This document shows positions 34,633 to 44,748 of a stretch of 64,000 nucleotides of DNA, piece by piece. The stretch's first letter is position 1; every line of letters begins with the position of its first letter. The notes under the pieces are model-generated. The model did not search any database. It saw only the letters and a list, made by a program, of their open reading frames with translations, and was not told the DNA's origin. Made by a program: the position numbers and the translations under genes. The stretch spans positions 2,728,001 to 2,792,000 of the forward strand of contig OW818662.1 of assembly GCA_942492915.1 (NCBI GenBank). The letters run 5' to 3'. The DNA comes from Turneriella sp942492915. GTDB taxonomy: Bacteria; Spirochaetota; Leptospiria; Turneriellales; Turneriellaceae.

Positions 34633-35985
34633 CTACATTTCGCTGAGGCGCTTGACTGCCCCTGATTCGAGCGCCGCGCGTTCGACCGCATTCGTCACAA
34701 CCTGGTGCACTTCAGTGTTGAGCAAAGCGGGTACCAGCTCTTTACGGTCACTATTGGCAAGCGAGGCGATAGCATACGCGGCTGCAATTTTCATGCGGTT
34801 ATTGATGCGCGAGGCACGCGCCTGCAGTGCGCCTTTGAAAATGCCGGGAAACGCCAGCGCGTTATTCACCCCTCGCCCATCTGCGGCGAAAGCTGCGCCG
34901 GCTTCGAGCGCCGCTTCGGGTTTTATTTCGGGGTCAGGGTTCGACAGCGCGAGAATAATCTGGCGCGGCCTGACCATTTCGGGTTTAATGAGGTTCGGTA
35001 CGCCAGTTGTGGTAACTACCACCTGAGCTTCGCGCATGAGATCGGCAAGCGGCAGTGGCGAGCCACCCATTTCAGCGAGCCGCGCTTTGGCATCGTCGTT
35101 GATATCCGCACCATAGATCTTCTGCACGCCGAAGCTCTTGAGCAACCGCGCAATGCCATTGCCCGCTGCCCCGAGCCCGACAATACCGACGCTGAGCACG
35201 CGCAGATCGTCGCCCACATAGCGCGTGGCATTGAGTAACGCGGCGAGCACAACTGTTGCAGTGCCGTGCTGGTCGTCGTGCATGATCGGCATCTCTAGCC
35301 TTTTCATGAGCGCTTCTTCGATGGCAAAACATTCGGGGGCACGAAAGTCTTCGAGCTTGATCGCGCCGAACGAAGGTGCGATATTCACAATCGTGTCGAT
35401 GCAGGTCTGAATATCTTTCGAATCGACAAGAATCGGAATACCGTTGATACCGACAAGTTTTGAGAACAGCACAGCCTTGCCTTCCATCACGGGCATGCCG
35501 GCTCGCACGCCGATGTCGCCCAAACCCAAAATTGCGGTACCGTTGGTAATAATTGCGACCGTATTTTTCACATACGTATATTCGTACATAAGATCGGGAT
35601 CTTGCTGAATCGCGCGGCAGACTGCGGCGACACCTGGCGTATAGATGCGCCTCACATCGCCCGCGCTCTCAACGGGCACAGTGCTGCGCATTTCAATTTT
35701 GCCGCCACGGTGCAGGTCAAGTACAGCGTCAGAAACCGAATCAACCTGAATGCCGTCGAGCTCACCGACCGCATGCAGAATATCCTGCATGTGCTGCTGG
35801 TCGCGCACATACAGTTCAATTTCACGCAGGTTCGTCAGGCCAGCGCGCTTGATGAGGCGCAGGTCTCCGATGTTGCCACCATGCATGCCAATGGTCGTGA
35901 GAAGTTTACCCAGGTATCCCGGTCGGTCGGTGATATAGCAGCGTAGGTTTTTTATGAGATTGTCAGTCGACTTCTCGTAGAGCAT
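34633..35985 (-). CDS. NAD(P)-dependent malic enzyme with N-terminal ACT domain
   Basis: 450 residues. An ACT-like domain occupies about 10-85 (LRCYITDRPGYLGKLLTTIG, NIGDLRLIK). The malic domain starts near 105 with RRIYTPGVAAV, TNGTAILGLGDIG and IKLEDFRAPECF, and the NAD domain has IVGLGAAGNGIARLL and LSNPDPEIKP. Oxidatively decarboxylates malate to pyruvate. The ACT domain suggests control by an amino acid or similar small ligand. No phosphotransacetylase fusion as found in MaeB. Confidence 0.92.
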   Translation of the reverse strand: MLYEKSTDNLIKNLRCYITDRPGYLGKLLTTIGMHGGNIGDLRLIKRAGLTNLREIELYVRDQQHMQDILHAVGELDGIQVDSVSDAVLDLHRGGKIEMRSTVPVESAGDVRRIYTPGVAAVCRAIQQDPDLMYEYTYVKNTVAIITNGTAILGLGDIGVRAGMPVMEGKAVLFSKLVGINGIPILVDSKDIQTCIDTIVNIAPSFGAIKLEDFRAPECFAIEEALMKRLEMPIMHDDQHGTATVVLAALLNATRYVGDDLRVLSVGIVGLGAAGNGIARLLKSFGVQKIYGADINDDAKARLAEMGGSPLPLADLMREAQVVVTTTGVPNLIKPEMVRPRQIILALSNPDPEIKPEAALEAGAAFAADGRGVNNALAFPGIFKGALQARASRINNRMKIAAAYAIASLANSDRKELVPALLNTEVHQVVTNAVERAALESGAVKRLSEM

Positions 35986-36078
35986 AAATCAAGGATATAA
36001 AACAGTTCTTGAACAGGTCGCAAAGTGAATTCGGCTCACGAGCCGGCGGCTGGGCCTCAGCTGTATAGAGCTGCGCAG

Positions 36079-37236
36079 CTAGGCAGCGTCGCTCAATGCG
36101 GCAGCGCGCCGACCGCGTTGGCTTTGAAGCATCGCGGGCCGGCCCATCGTCTTAAGGTGCAGATAGTGCCCGCCAAGTACGGCGCCGAAACTCGGGTACT
36201 CAAAATAGCGCACTCCGCGTTGGGCGCAGTACTCTTTCACGATGGGCTGAATCAGGCGATAGCGCGTGTGCGAGATTTTCGGAAATATATGGTGTTCTAT
36301 TTGAAAATTTAATCCGCCAACTATCCACGAAAGAAAGCGGTTGTTCGTCGCGAAGTCAACCGTAGTCGCCAGTTGGTGCAAGGCCCAGTCCGGTTCGCTT
36401 TCGGCGCGCGACGCAGGCATCGTCTGCACGTGCGTGAGGTGTGCCATCGCGAAAACCAGAATCAGAGCCACGCTGAGCAGCATCCAATGAATCAGATAGA
36501 AGGTTATAGCAAGCTGCCAGCTGCCGGTCACGAGACCGGGTATAATGAGGTAACTGGCAACGTGCCATGTTTTTGCGAGAATCAGCTCTTTCAGCAGCGT
36601 CTTGCGTTCAGCGGGACTGACCGGCCAACGGTTGGTTATGTAATCCTTAATGTCATCAAACCAGATCCAGCGGATGCTGTGGCCCATATAAAGAAACCAC
36701 GCGTAAAGATGCTGATAGCGGTGCGCGCTGTGCTGCGCCTGCGCCGGGTGCAGTCGAATGAGCCCGCCCGATTCGAAGTCCTGATCGTATCCGATGACAT
36801 TCGTGTTATCGTGGTGCGCGCGCACATGCAGCTGGTGCCACAAGATGGGACTGCCGCCTGCAAATGCGAGACTGTAAGACGCGAGAGAGTTTATGACGCG
36901 CGAATTGCTGAAGGCCCCGTGGCTGCCGTCGTGCATGACCGAGAGCACAATGCAAAGCATCGCAAACGCAAGCGGTACGGCAAGCAACAAGGCATACCAA
37001 CCGTATTGTGCGCCGACGATGAGGTATGCCGCATAAAGAGTGAACCACATCGAATAATTGATGATTGCTTTGCGTAAAAGACCTGGTTCGTCGATCGGAT
37101 TCAGCGATTTGCCCTTCAGAAAATCAAATACAGCGGCCCTAAGACCGCTGTGGAAACTTGTCGCCGTGCCCGCACTTTCGCGGGCAGTGATTACTGTCAT
37201 ATCCGTAAGATGCATCGCGCACCCTTTGGGTTGCAA
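36079..37236 (-). CDS. Membrane fatty acid desaturase
   Basis: 385 residues. The three histidine boxes of the di-iron membrane desaturases are present: HDGSH at 102-106, HVRAHH at 137-142 and QIEHH at 312-316. The last with Gln at its first position is typical of front-end (delta-5/delta-6 or related) desaturases, but no cytochrome b5 domain is fused, so an external electron donor is needed. About four membrane helices. Introduces a double bond into an acyl chain; regiospecificity cannot be read from the sequence. Start may be the ATG at residue 8 (37215). Confidence 0.88.
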   Translation of the reverse strand: MQPKGCAMHLTDMTVITARESAGTATSFHSGLRAAVFDFLKGKSLNPIDEPGLLRKAIINYSMWFTLYAAYLIVGAQYGWYALLLAVPLAFAMLCIVLSVMHDGSHGAFSNSRVINSLASYSLAFAGGSPILWHQLHVRAHHDNTNVIGYDQDFESGGLIRLHPAQAQHSAHRYQHLYAWFLYMGHSIRWIWFDDIKDYITNRWPVSPAERKTLLKELILAKTWHVASYLIIPGLVTGSWQLAITFYLIHWMLLSVALILVFAMAHLTHVQTMPASRAESEPDWALHQLATTVDFATNNRFLSWIVGGLNFQIEHHIFPKISHTRYRLIQPIVKEYCAQRGVRYFEYPSFGAVLGGHYLHLKTMGRPAMLQSQRGRRAAALSDAA

Positions 37237-37347
37237 TAAGCTTCAGGTGACCATGAGGTTATGTTCGACGACGAGCATGCCCGGTGGCTTCAAGGCAACC
37301 CTGCGTGCAGTCTGTATGCCAGAGAACGAAGGCACATTTGCGTTGAT

Positions 37348-39255
37348 TTACCCGGCGCGTCGCGATACCTGAGCGCCGAGCAGCGTAATGTCATCGATGT
37401 TTCGGTATTGCCGCAGTCGGTCAAAATGGGCAATCGTGTCGGCGAGCACCAGCTCAAGGGAATATTCTGCCTTGGTCGCCAGCAGGTCGGCAAATTCAGC
37501 ATGGTCGTCGACTAATTCTGATTCCGGATTTTCGTATACCCCGTCGGTGCAGAGAAATAATCTATCACCTTCTTTCATCGCAATGAAAGCAGAAGTGTAT
37601 CTGCTCTGCGCCGAGAATCCGAGCAACGCAGCGTGTTCGCCGAGACACACAGCTTTCGCATCAGTGACAACAATCGCCTGCGGATGGCCTGCCAACGCAA
37701 CCTCTACCGACATTTCTATGCCATCATAGATGGCGCAAACTGCGCTGACACATCGGTCGACACCCTGCGCTATGAGTTTCTGGTTCATGGCGCTCAGAAT
37801 TTCGGCGCAGCTGGCCGCTTCAACCACTGCCGACTGAAAGGCGATATGTACAACCGCAGCGTCGAGCGCGGCGGGTAAACCGTGCCCTGTTACGTCGGCG
37901 ACGAATAACACAATCTTGTGGTCTCCCAGCTTGAACCAATCGTAGTAATCACCGCCCAGCTCGCTCATCGGTCGATAAACCCGGTGCACGTCAAGACCTG
38001 GCATCGCGGGCGGCCCGGCCGGCAGCAGCGTCTCGTGCATCTGGCGCGCCTGTTCAAGGTCTTCTTGCAGCATGAGAAGGTTGACTCGCTGCTTGTTCCG
38101 CTCGCGCTCGTGCCTGCTGATATCGCGACCAACGAAGATTGCGAAAAAAATAAATTCGATAAGCATGGAAGTCTGTAATAACACGTTGCGCATCATGTAT
38201 GACGAGTCGCCGCCGGTATATTGCAGCAACGAAGCAACAATCGGCCAACACCACCCGAGCAGAAACAGAGACGCCTTTGGAATCTGGCTGCGAATCCCCC
38301 AGACGAAAACCAAAAGCCCGGGCCCCAGAATAAGCGTTAACCAGTCGCAGAGTTCGCGCGACAGAATGCGCGAATAGAAAGCAACCGGAACCGGAATGAA
38401 CGCGACATATTGCGCCGTGCGAAGTATGCGGTCGGGCCAGGATGTTTGCCTGAGTTCAAGAAAGGCTCTGGCGAAGCGAATTCCCGTCGCATAGATCAAC
38501 GCTGGTAATGGGGTAGCGACAACGTTCATAAATTGCGCAAAGTAGAACCCACAAGCCTGATACAAGAGTCCCGTGCGTGCGGCAAAAAACACCGCAGCAG
38601 CTAGAAGATACAGAAAATAAGAACCCACAATCAGCGACCGGCGCGACAGGTAGATCGCTCCGTAATAGAGCATCAAAACCAGCAGCGCGCCGAAGAAAAA
38701 GCCCTGCAACAGGTAGTTGAAGCCTCCGAATTCGGCAAAAGCCTCTGAACTGACCACAGTGAAATCGGCCGCGAGATCGATTGGATTTTCGATCCACATG
38801 AATATCTGCGCTGATTCACCGGCCTCGATCTCGAATGGAAAATACGCGGCGAGATAATGCGGGCGATCGACACGCTTGAGCAGGTCACCGCCGGATGCGG
38901 TTATCGATATGCGTCCCTTTCTTATTACAAAAAAGCGAATGCTGTCTGTGCGGGCCTCACCGCTCGCCAGAACGAGCCGCTGGGCAGTATTACGGTGGTT
39001 TTCGATCTTCAAGCGCAACCACAACCTATCGCCAGGCGATCGCTCCTGAAGCACGGCAGATTTCAGCGCAGCCCATTCGCCGTTGCCGGCAACTGCAAGC
39101 ACATCGGAATCCCGGGAGAAGCAGTAATCCATCTGCAGCGTGGTATCTAAGACAACGAAGTCATTTTGGATCTTCAGCGATTTCGCTTCTGCCTCTGCAG
39201 CCGAAAGCATCGCGCAGCACAGACTATACGTCAGCAGAATCTTTGCAAGCCTCAT
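37348..39255 (-). CDS. 7TMR-DISM sensor with SpoIIE/PP2C phosphatase domain, motifs intact
   Basis: 635 residues. Signal peptide, then a 7TMR-DISMED2-type periplasmic domain (about 40-175), seven membrane helices (about 183-375), a short coiled coil (RHERERNKQRVNLLMLQEDL) and a PPM phosphatase domain. The metal-binding motifs are complete: GGDYYD at 434-439, VADVTGHG at 452-459, CTDG at 569-572 and DD at 621-622. Expected to dephosphorylate a Ser/Thr-phosphorylated partner such as an anti-anti-sigma factor in response to an envelope signal. Overlaps its degenerate paralogue by 4 bases. Confidence 0.92.
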   Translation of the reverse strand: MRLAKILLTYSLCCAMLSAAEAEAKSLKIQNDFVVLDTTLQMDYCFSRDSDVLAVAGNGEWAALKSAVLQERSPGDRLWLRLKIENHRNTAQRLVLASGEARTDSIRFFVIRKGRISITASGGDLLKRVDRPHYLAAYFPFEIEAGESAQIFMWIENPIDLAADFTVVSSEAFAEFGGFNYLLQGFFFGALLVLMLYYGAIYLSRRSLIVGSYFLYLLAAAVFFAARTGLLYQACGFYFAQFMNVVATPLPALIYATGIRFARAFLELRQTSWPDRILRTAQYVAFIPVPVAFYSRILSRELCDWLTLILGPGLLVFVWGIRSQIPKASLFLLGWCWPIVASLLQYTGGDSSYMMRNVLLQTSMLIEFIFFAIFVGRDISRHERERNKQRVNLLMLQEDLEQARQMHETLLPAGPPAMPGLDVHRVYRPMSELGGDYYDWFKLGDHKIVLFVADVTGHGLPAALDAAVVHIAFQSAVVEAASCAEILSAMNQKLIAQGVDRCVSAVCAIYDGIEMSVEVALAGHPQAIVVTDAKAVCLGEHAALLGFSAQSRYTSAFIAMKEGDRLFLCTDGVYENPESELVDDHAEFADLLATKAEYSLELVLADTIAHFDRLRQYRNIDDITLLGAQVSRRAG

Positions 39256-41117
39256 GCCCCACTTCCCTGAAAGGACAACGCCACCAGTGTGAGGTCTTCG
39301 CGCGCCCGCTTTGCCTTATTTCGTAGCATTCGTGCGGGTCGATTCTGAATTTTCTGAATACGTTCTGCGGGTGAAAGCCGGTCGCGTCGCAGATTCATCC
39401 GCCTCGCGAGACCCGCGGTCATAATGACTAACTGATCCCCTGCGGTGAGAGAGATATCAGCTTCGGCATCGGGCATTTGATCTGCCTGCGAAGCGAAAAA
39501 CTCGACCCGCGTGCCATCGCTCTTCACCAGCAGCGGCGAGGGATTCGCGCGGCAGTACAATTTACCCTGCCCGGTCAGCGTATTCAGAACAACGTAGGTA
39601 ATGCCCACCGGACGGGCGCGCATCACCGGTACGAGAACTTCAAGCATGCGGCGAACAACCTGCCGGGGTTCAGTTTGATCTGCGAAACTGTTTCTAAATG
39701 CCATTCGCACGGCCGAGGCGTCGAGCGCCGAAGCAAGCGAAGAGGTGCGCTGGGCACCAGTATCGGTGACGAGTACACCGATCGTGTGCACCCCGGCAGT
39801 AACCACGTCAAAGTAATCACTCCCCACTTCTTTTTCGCTGCGGTACGCTGCGTTGATTTCAACCGCCCCGAATCTCTGTGCGAGGGGCGGCAGCAGACTC
39901 TTCTGTATACTGCGAGCAAATGAGAGCTCAGTGTGCACGCGCGACAGTCTCTCGTTGTCGCGGGAACGCGAAATTTCAGAATTCGCCAGCATGCGATAGA
40001 TCACAAGAGCAAAGAGTAGAAACTCGATTGCCATGGCTGCCGGCAGCATCTCGTTGCGTCCCGCAAAATTAGGCAACAGACCGTTCTCGACCAAATTGTC
40101 AAAAATCGCCGCTATGATCGGCATGCTGTAACCAACGACAAAATAGACTGACTGATCGCGATGGCGAAATGCCTGGTAGACCCCGAGTGCGAGCAGGGGC
40201 GGCCCGACGATCAGCCCGAAAAGATTCTCGGCAATATACGCCTCACGCCTGCCCATTAACAGTGCGAATACCGGCACCAGAGTCAATACCTGCACGATGA
40301 AGACGACGCGATCAGCCCGTGGCCAGGTCGATCTGAGTGAAAAGAATACACGCACGAACGCCACGCCCGTGAAATAACAGGCGCTGACCAAGACCACCCA
40401 GATGGCATCGCTCAGCTGCGCATACCGACCGAAGAAAAGTTGTGGCAAGATTCCGCTTCTAAGGGGAATAAACAGCGCGGCAGATATCAGGTAAGCAAGG
40501 TAACCCAAGAGCATCGGATCGCGTGTGGCAAAATACAAATTGAGATGAAAGATAATCAACATCAGCGCGATGCCGGTAAAGAGCCCTTGCGCCAGCAGTT
40601 CGGCAAACACCCGCGGCGCGAGAGCACTTTCTGTATAGAGCTGCAGTGTGGGCGAAGTGCGCGCGACCGTTGTGATGTTGACGTAGAGTGTCACGCGTTC
40701 GCGCGGGGCAATGCCAAATCGAACCAACGGCAAGCGTTCGCTGCGCACCCCCGCGACGGCATCGCCCCCAAGCGCATGCCTGGTCAAATCACCGCTGTCT
40801 CGAAGCACGAAAAATTCTACCCGATCGGTCCAGGGAAATTCATGCCGCACGACAACAGCTTCAGTTCTCGTCGCCGCAGACACGATATCGTAGCGCAGCC
40901 AGACCGATTCATTTTGCTGCAGAGTAATCTGCGGCGCGGTGCTTGTCACGAATTTTGCAACACGAGCTTCTGCGAGAGAACGCCCGGCCGAAGCGAGCCA
41001 AATCTCGGGCTTACTGAGTTCGAGATGCGTGAAACCGTCGCTGATGAGAAATGGGTCAGCGTGAATTTTGCCGGCCAGGAGCCAAATAACAAAAACAATG
41101 CGGATATAGCGTTTCAA
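39252..41117 (-). CDS. 7TMR-DISM sensor with degenerate SpoIIE phosphatase domain
   Basis: About 621 residues from a TTG at 41117 that opens a good signal peptide (YIRIVFVIWLLAGKIHA); the frame runs to an ATG at 41288 without a convincing ribosome site. Same architecture as the downstream gene: periplasmic beta domain, seven helices, coiled coil, PPM domain. Catalytic motifs are eroded: GGDYYD becomes VGSDYFD, DVTGHG becomes VTDTGAQ, and TDG becomes TAG, losing a metal-binding Asp; EDLT keeps the last one. Probably a regulatory pseudo-phosphatase. The 4-base overlap with 37348-39255 implies paired synthesis. Confidence 0.85.
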   Translation of the reverse strand: MKRYIRIVFVIWLLAGKIHADPFLISDGFTHLELSKPEIWLASAGRSLAEARVAKFVTSTAPQITLQQNESVWLRYDIVSAATRTEAVVVRHEFPWTDRVEFFVLRDSGDLTRHALGGDAVAGVRSERLPLVRFGIAPRERVTLYVNITTVARTSPTLQLYTESALAPRVFAELLAQGLFTGIALMLIIFHLNLYFATRDPMLLGYLAYLISAALFIPLRSGILPQLFFGRYAQLSDAIWVVLVSACYFTGVAFVRVFFSLRSTWPRADRVVFIVQVLTLVPVFALLMGRREAYIAENLFGLIVGPPLLALGVYQAFRHRDQSVYFVVGYSMPIIAAIFDNLVENGLLPNFAGRNEMLPAAMAIEFLLFALVIYRMLANSEISRSRDNERLSRVHTELSFARSIQKSLLPPLAQRFGAVEINAAYRSEKEVGSDYFDVVTAGVHTIGVLVTDTGAQRTSSLASALDASAVRMAFRNSFADQTEPRQVVRRMLEVLVPVMRARPVGITYVVLNTLTGQGKLYCRANPSPLLVKSDGTRVEFFASQADQMPDAEADISLTAGDQLVIMTAGLARRMNLRRDRLSPAERIQKIQNRPARMLRNKAKRAREDLTLVALSFQGSGA

Positions 41118-41427
41118 GGCAGACCATTTCCGCTTCGACAGAGTGTACGACGCTGCCCGACCCGGGACGGGCGTAAAGACCAATTCTGCCCACCACATTT
41201 CCTTATGTGTAAAGGCTGCCGTCGGCCCACCGGCCTTCAGGCTCGGTGTCAGCGGGCAGTCAGACCCATTTAACGACACCAGTGTCATTTTTTGGCACCG
41301 GGCTGAGCTTTCGGCATATATACTTGTAAAGGGTAGTAGAACTACTTACTGTTTTTCAGCACCCTAACCCAATAAGCCATAAGCAGCGCATTCGTCACGG
41401 GAGAATTGCGGATGGAGACCGACCAGT
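41118..41427. other. Intergenic region upstream of the DUF1554 lipoprotein gene
   Basis: Up to 310 bases, depending on the start of the 7TMR protein. It holds divergent promoters that I cannot place firmly. One small palindrome, AGTAGAACTACT at 41335-41346, lies in an AT-richer patch about 80 bases before the lipoprotein start and could be an operator. Nothing else is recognised. Confidence 0.35.
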
Positions 41428-43494
41428 ATGAACCGATTGTATATTTGTGCACCATTGCTATTTTGTGTGTTTTCAGCCTGTAAGAATTTCGACTGGAACT
41501 CAATCGAAAACAAACTTCAGAATGCGACAACCCCATCTTTGGTTGGTACAACGGGAACCACGTCATACGCCCCGGTGCAGGGTATCTATAATACCAGCCA
41601 ATCTGTGGGCATTTCATCAGCAACATCGGGCGCAACAATATGCTATTCGACAAATGCGGTCGAGCCGGACTGCAGTCCGGCTTCAGGTTCATGCACTGCT
41701 GGCATGACATACGCTGCGCCCGTAGTGATCGCCTCGAATACAACGCTCAAAAGCGTGGCCTGCAAGCAAGGCAGCTACAGGTCATCGGTCACGAATGGCA
41801 ACTACTCGATTGATACGGTTGCGCCATCCGCCGCGGGTTCGTTTGCGGCAGTTGCCGGTGATACGGAAATTTCGCTGGCATGGGTGAATCCGCCAGATGC
41901 CGATTTTGCTGCTACCAGAATTCTGAGAAAGGTGGGCAGTTTCCCCGCAAACAGCTCTGACGGAGTTGTTGTCTACACAGGTGCGGGCACCTCTGCTATT
42001 GACACGGGGCTCACAAACGGAACTGCCTATTTTTATGCAGCTTATGCGTATGACCTTGCCGGCAACTTTGCTTTGGCTTCTCAATCCACCGCAACGCCGA
42101 ACGGCGGCTCGGTGAACGCACCAAGCTTCTCGCCGAGTGAGGGAATATTCAACTCTGCGCAGGTCGTGACGTTATCGTCGACCACCAGCGCAGCGAAAAT
42201 CTGCTTCACGACAAACGGTTCGGCGCCCGCGTGTGATGCAACGCCAACCTGCGTTGCCGGGAGCGAATTTCTGGCTCCGTTGAATATTGCGGCGAATACA
42301 ACCGTCAAAGCCGTCGCTTGTAAGAATGGCGCGACGGATTCAGGGATCAGCAGTGCGGTATTCTCCATTGACACTGTGCCTCCGGTTATTTCAGGCATCG
42401 CGCCTGCCACCAGTTCAACGGTGAACTCAACTTTGGTCAGCTACACGCTTTCAGAAACCTGCGCAGCAGGCTCAATTACGTGGCTGCGCACCTCAGGCGC
42501 GGCCGATGCAACGGTCCATATGCAGCAACTCACTGCAAGCGAACGTCTCATCGGATCTCACATGAATATTTCATTAATCGACAATCCAATTCTGGTTGAA
42601 GGTGCCGTTTACAGCATCACGTTTAACTGTGCCGATGCAGCTGGCAATTCAGCCTCACCCGTCACCAGCACGAACATCATGTTTGATGTTTCCCCACCGG
42701 CGAATGTGTCGGCGTTGCGCGTCATACCCGGCAATGCCCGCAACACGCTCGTCTGGACAAACCCCGTCGACGCAGACCTCACAGGAATTCGAATCGTGCG
42801 CAAGACCGGTTCGTTCCCCGCGAACAGCGCCGACGGCACGGTCATCTTCGATGCAGCGGGCACCAATTTTCTCGATGCAGGGCTCACAAACGGGATCACC
42901 TACTATTACGCGGCATTTGCGCATGATCTCGGTAATAACCTCGCATCAGGCGTCACCACCACAGGAATGCCCTTCGTCCCGTGTGGCGGCAGTAGTTGCC
43001 GAATATTCGTCACGGCCCTGGCCTTCGACGGCAATCTTGGGGGTGCGGTCGGCGCAGACGCCCTCTGCAATGCAGATTCGGCCAAGCCAAACTCGAGCAC
43101 GTACAAGGCTCTGATCACTCAAAATTCTGCCCGTCAGGCCTGTTTAACGGGTGACTGCGCTCCGGCTGCGGGCGTTGAAGAATCCAGAGATTGGCCGCTG
43201 CATGCGGCAACGAACTATGTCCGTGCTGACGGCACCACCAACATCGGCGCGACTACAACCAAAGCCATATTTTCGGCACCGCTGGCGAACGCCGTCGCCG
43301 GTGGAGGAACTCAGGTTTGGACAGGATTAACTGCCGTTTGGACTACGTCACCTGACACGTGCTTCGGCTGGACAGACGCGCTGCCTGCGAGCTCTGGCGC
43401 GCGGGGTACGGCGAATGCGATGACGAATTCATCCTGGGCGGCCGGGCAGAACCCATGCAACGTTTCGCGCGCGCTTTACTGCGTTGAACAATAA
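41428..43494 (+). CDS. DUF1554 lipoprotein with chitobiase-type and FN3-like repeats
   Basis: 688 residues. Lipobox CVFSAC with lipidation Cys18. Two CHB_HEX_C-type repeats (about 47-128 and 231-315, each with GATICYSTN- or AKICFTTNG-like cores) alternate with two FN3-like domains that are clear duplicates of each other (RKVGSFPANSSDG and RKTGSFPANSADG). The C-terminal about 165 residues, from CRIFVTALAFDGNLGG to ALYCVEQ, are a DUF1554 domain with paired Cys, well known from leptospiral surface lipoproteins. Probably exposed on the cell surface; binding target unknown. Confidence 0.88.
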   Translation: MNRLYICAPLLFCVFSACKNFDWNSIENKLQNATTPSLVGTTGTTSYAPVQGIYNTSQSVGISSATSGATICYSTNAVEPDCSPASGSCTAGMTYAAPVVIASNTTLKSVACKQGSYRSSVTNGNYSIDTVAPSAAGSFAAVAGDTEISLAWVNPPDADFAATRILRKVGSFPANSSDGVVVYTGAGTSAIDTGLTNGTAYFYAAYAYDLAGNFALASQSTATPNGGSVNAPSFSPSEGIFNSAQVVTLSSTTSAAKICFTTNGSAPACDATPTCVAGSEFLAPLNIAANTTVKAVACKNGATDSGISSAVFSIDTVPPVISGIAPATSSTVNSTLVSYTLSETCAAGSITWLRTSGAADATVHMQQLTASERLIGSHMNISLIDNPILVEGAVYSITFNCADAAGNSASPVTSTNIMFDVSPPANVSALRVIPGNARNTLVWTNPVDADLTGIRIVRKTGSFPANSADGTVIFDAAGTNFLDAGLTNGITYYYAAFAHDLGNNLASGVTTTGMPFVPCGGSSCRIFVTALAFDGNLGGAVGADALCNADSAKPNSSTYKALITQNSARQACLTGDCAPAAGVEESRDWPLHAATNYVRADGTTNIGATTTKAIFSAPLANAVAGGGTQVWTGLTAVWTTSPDTCFGWTDALPASSGARGTANAMTNSSWAAGQNPCNVSRALYCVEQ

Positions 43495-43548
43495 CGCGCT
43501 TCTCACGAAATGGATTTCCCGCCTGTTTTGCCCCGGCAACTGGGATAC

Positions 43549-44706
43549 ATGACCGCTCCTGAAAGCCCTACCCCGGGCAATGTCGATGTGCCCGACGTGA
43601 CCCCTGCTGCAATGGGCGACCACGCCGTGCACGACACGGTCAAACGCCGACAGACGCGCACGGTCACGATGGGCGGCGTCAAGATTGGTTCGGGCCATCC
43701 CGTGCAGGTCCAGTCGATGACCAAAACCAAGACCGCCGACTGGAAAGCGACGGTCGATCAGATTCTGCGCTACGAAGAAGCTGGCTGCCAGATCGTGCGC
43801 TGCACCGCCAACGACGAAGACGCGGCGCATGCATTAAAGAAGATCAAAGAAAACATACATATTCCCCTCGTTGCTGACATACACTTTCAGCACAAGCTTG
43901 CGCTCATCGCGGTCAAGAGCGGCGTCGATAAGATTCGCATCAACCCCGGCAACATCGGCAACAAAGAAAAAGTCTCTGAAGTGCTGCGCGCGTGCAAAGA
44001 CAACGGCATTCCGATTCGTATCGGTGTGAACGCAGGCTCATTAGAGAAAGATATCATGCGCAAAGTGGGATATCCTACATCGACAGGCATGGTCGAGTCA
44101 GCGCTGAGGCACATCGCAATCTGCAACGAACATAACTTCGACGACGTGATCGTTTCACTCAAGTCGAGCGACGTCTTTATGATGATGGAAGCTTACCGCA
44201 AGCTCGCGAAAATGTGCGACTACCCGTTTCATCTCGGCGTCACCGAAGCGGGCACGAGCTGGCAGGGCACGATCAAGTCGTCGATCGGCATCGGCGGTTT
44301 GCTTTCAGAAGGTATTGGCGACACGGTTCGCGTCTCGCTCACAACTGACGGCGCCGAAGAGGTGAAAGTCGGCCGCGAAATTCTGCGCTCGCTCGGCCTC
44401 GTGAGTTTCGGCGTAACGCTCATTTCATGCCCGACCTGCGGCCGCCTCGAAGTTGACCTCTTTCGTATCGCGAAAGAAGTCGAAGAAGCCGTCGCGCACA
44501 TCAAGACGCCGCTCAAAGTCGCAGTGATGGGTTGCCTGGTCAACGGCCCCGGCGAATCAAAAGAGGCGGATATCGGAATTTCAGCGGGTGCAGGCTCGGC
44601 GATTCTCTACGTCAAAGGCGAGAGCAAGGGCAAAATCGCCGAATCAGAAATTGTACCGCGCGTGCTCGAAGAGATTGCGATTCTTGAGAAAGCTCTGCAG
44701 AAATGA
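43549..44706 (+). CDS. ispG: 4-hydroxy-3-methylbut-2-enyl diphosphate synthase
   Basis: About 385 residues from the ATG at 43549 (GGGA upstream); an earlier ATG lies at 43510. VQVQSMTKTKTADW, LVADIHFQHKLALIA and DKIRINPGNIG are the TIM-barrel signatures, and the iron-sulphur cysteines are in SCPTCGR and MGCLVNGPGE. The spacing is that of the short bacterial form, without the plant/chlamydial insert. Catalyses the penultimate step of the non-mevalonate isoprenoid pathway. An N-terminal extension of about 30 residues precedes the usual start of homology. Confidence 0.95.
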   Translation: MTAPESPTPGNVDVPDVTPAAMGDHAVHDTVKRRQTRTVTMGGVKIGSGHPVQVQSMTKTKTADWKATVDQILRYEEAGCQIVRCTANDEDAAHALKKIKENIHIPLVADIHFQHKLALIAVKSGVDKIRINPGNIGNKEKVSEVLRACKDNGIPIRIGVNAGSLEKDIMRKVGYPTSTGMVESALRHIAICNEHNFDDVIVSLKSSDVFMMMEAYRKLAKMCDYPFHLGVTEAGTSWQGTIKSSIGIGGLLSEGIGDTVRVSLTTDGAEEVKVGREILRSLGLVSFGVTLISCPTCGRLEVDLFRIAKEVEEAVAHIKTPLKVAVMGCLVNGPGESKEADIGISAGAGSAILYVKGESKGKIAESEIVPRVLEEIAILEKALQK

Positions 44707-44748
44707 ACTTTATCCTGAACGGATGAAGTTTGTTTCTGTGAAATACGC

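Noticed and set aside
36373..37077. 234-codon plus-strand frame
   Set aside because: Antisense to the fatty acid desaturase, whose histidine boxes are all intact.
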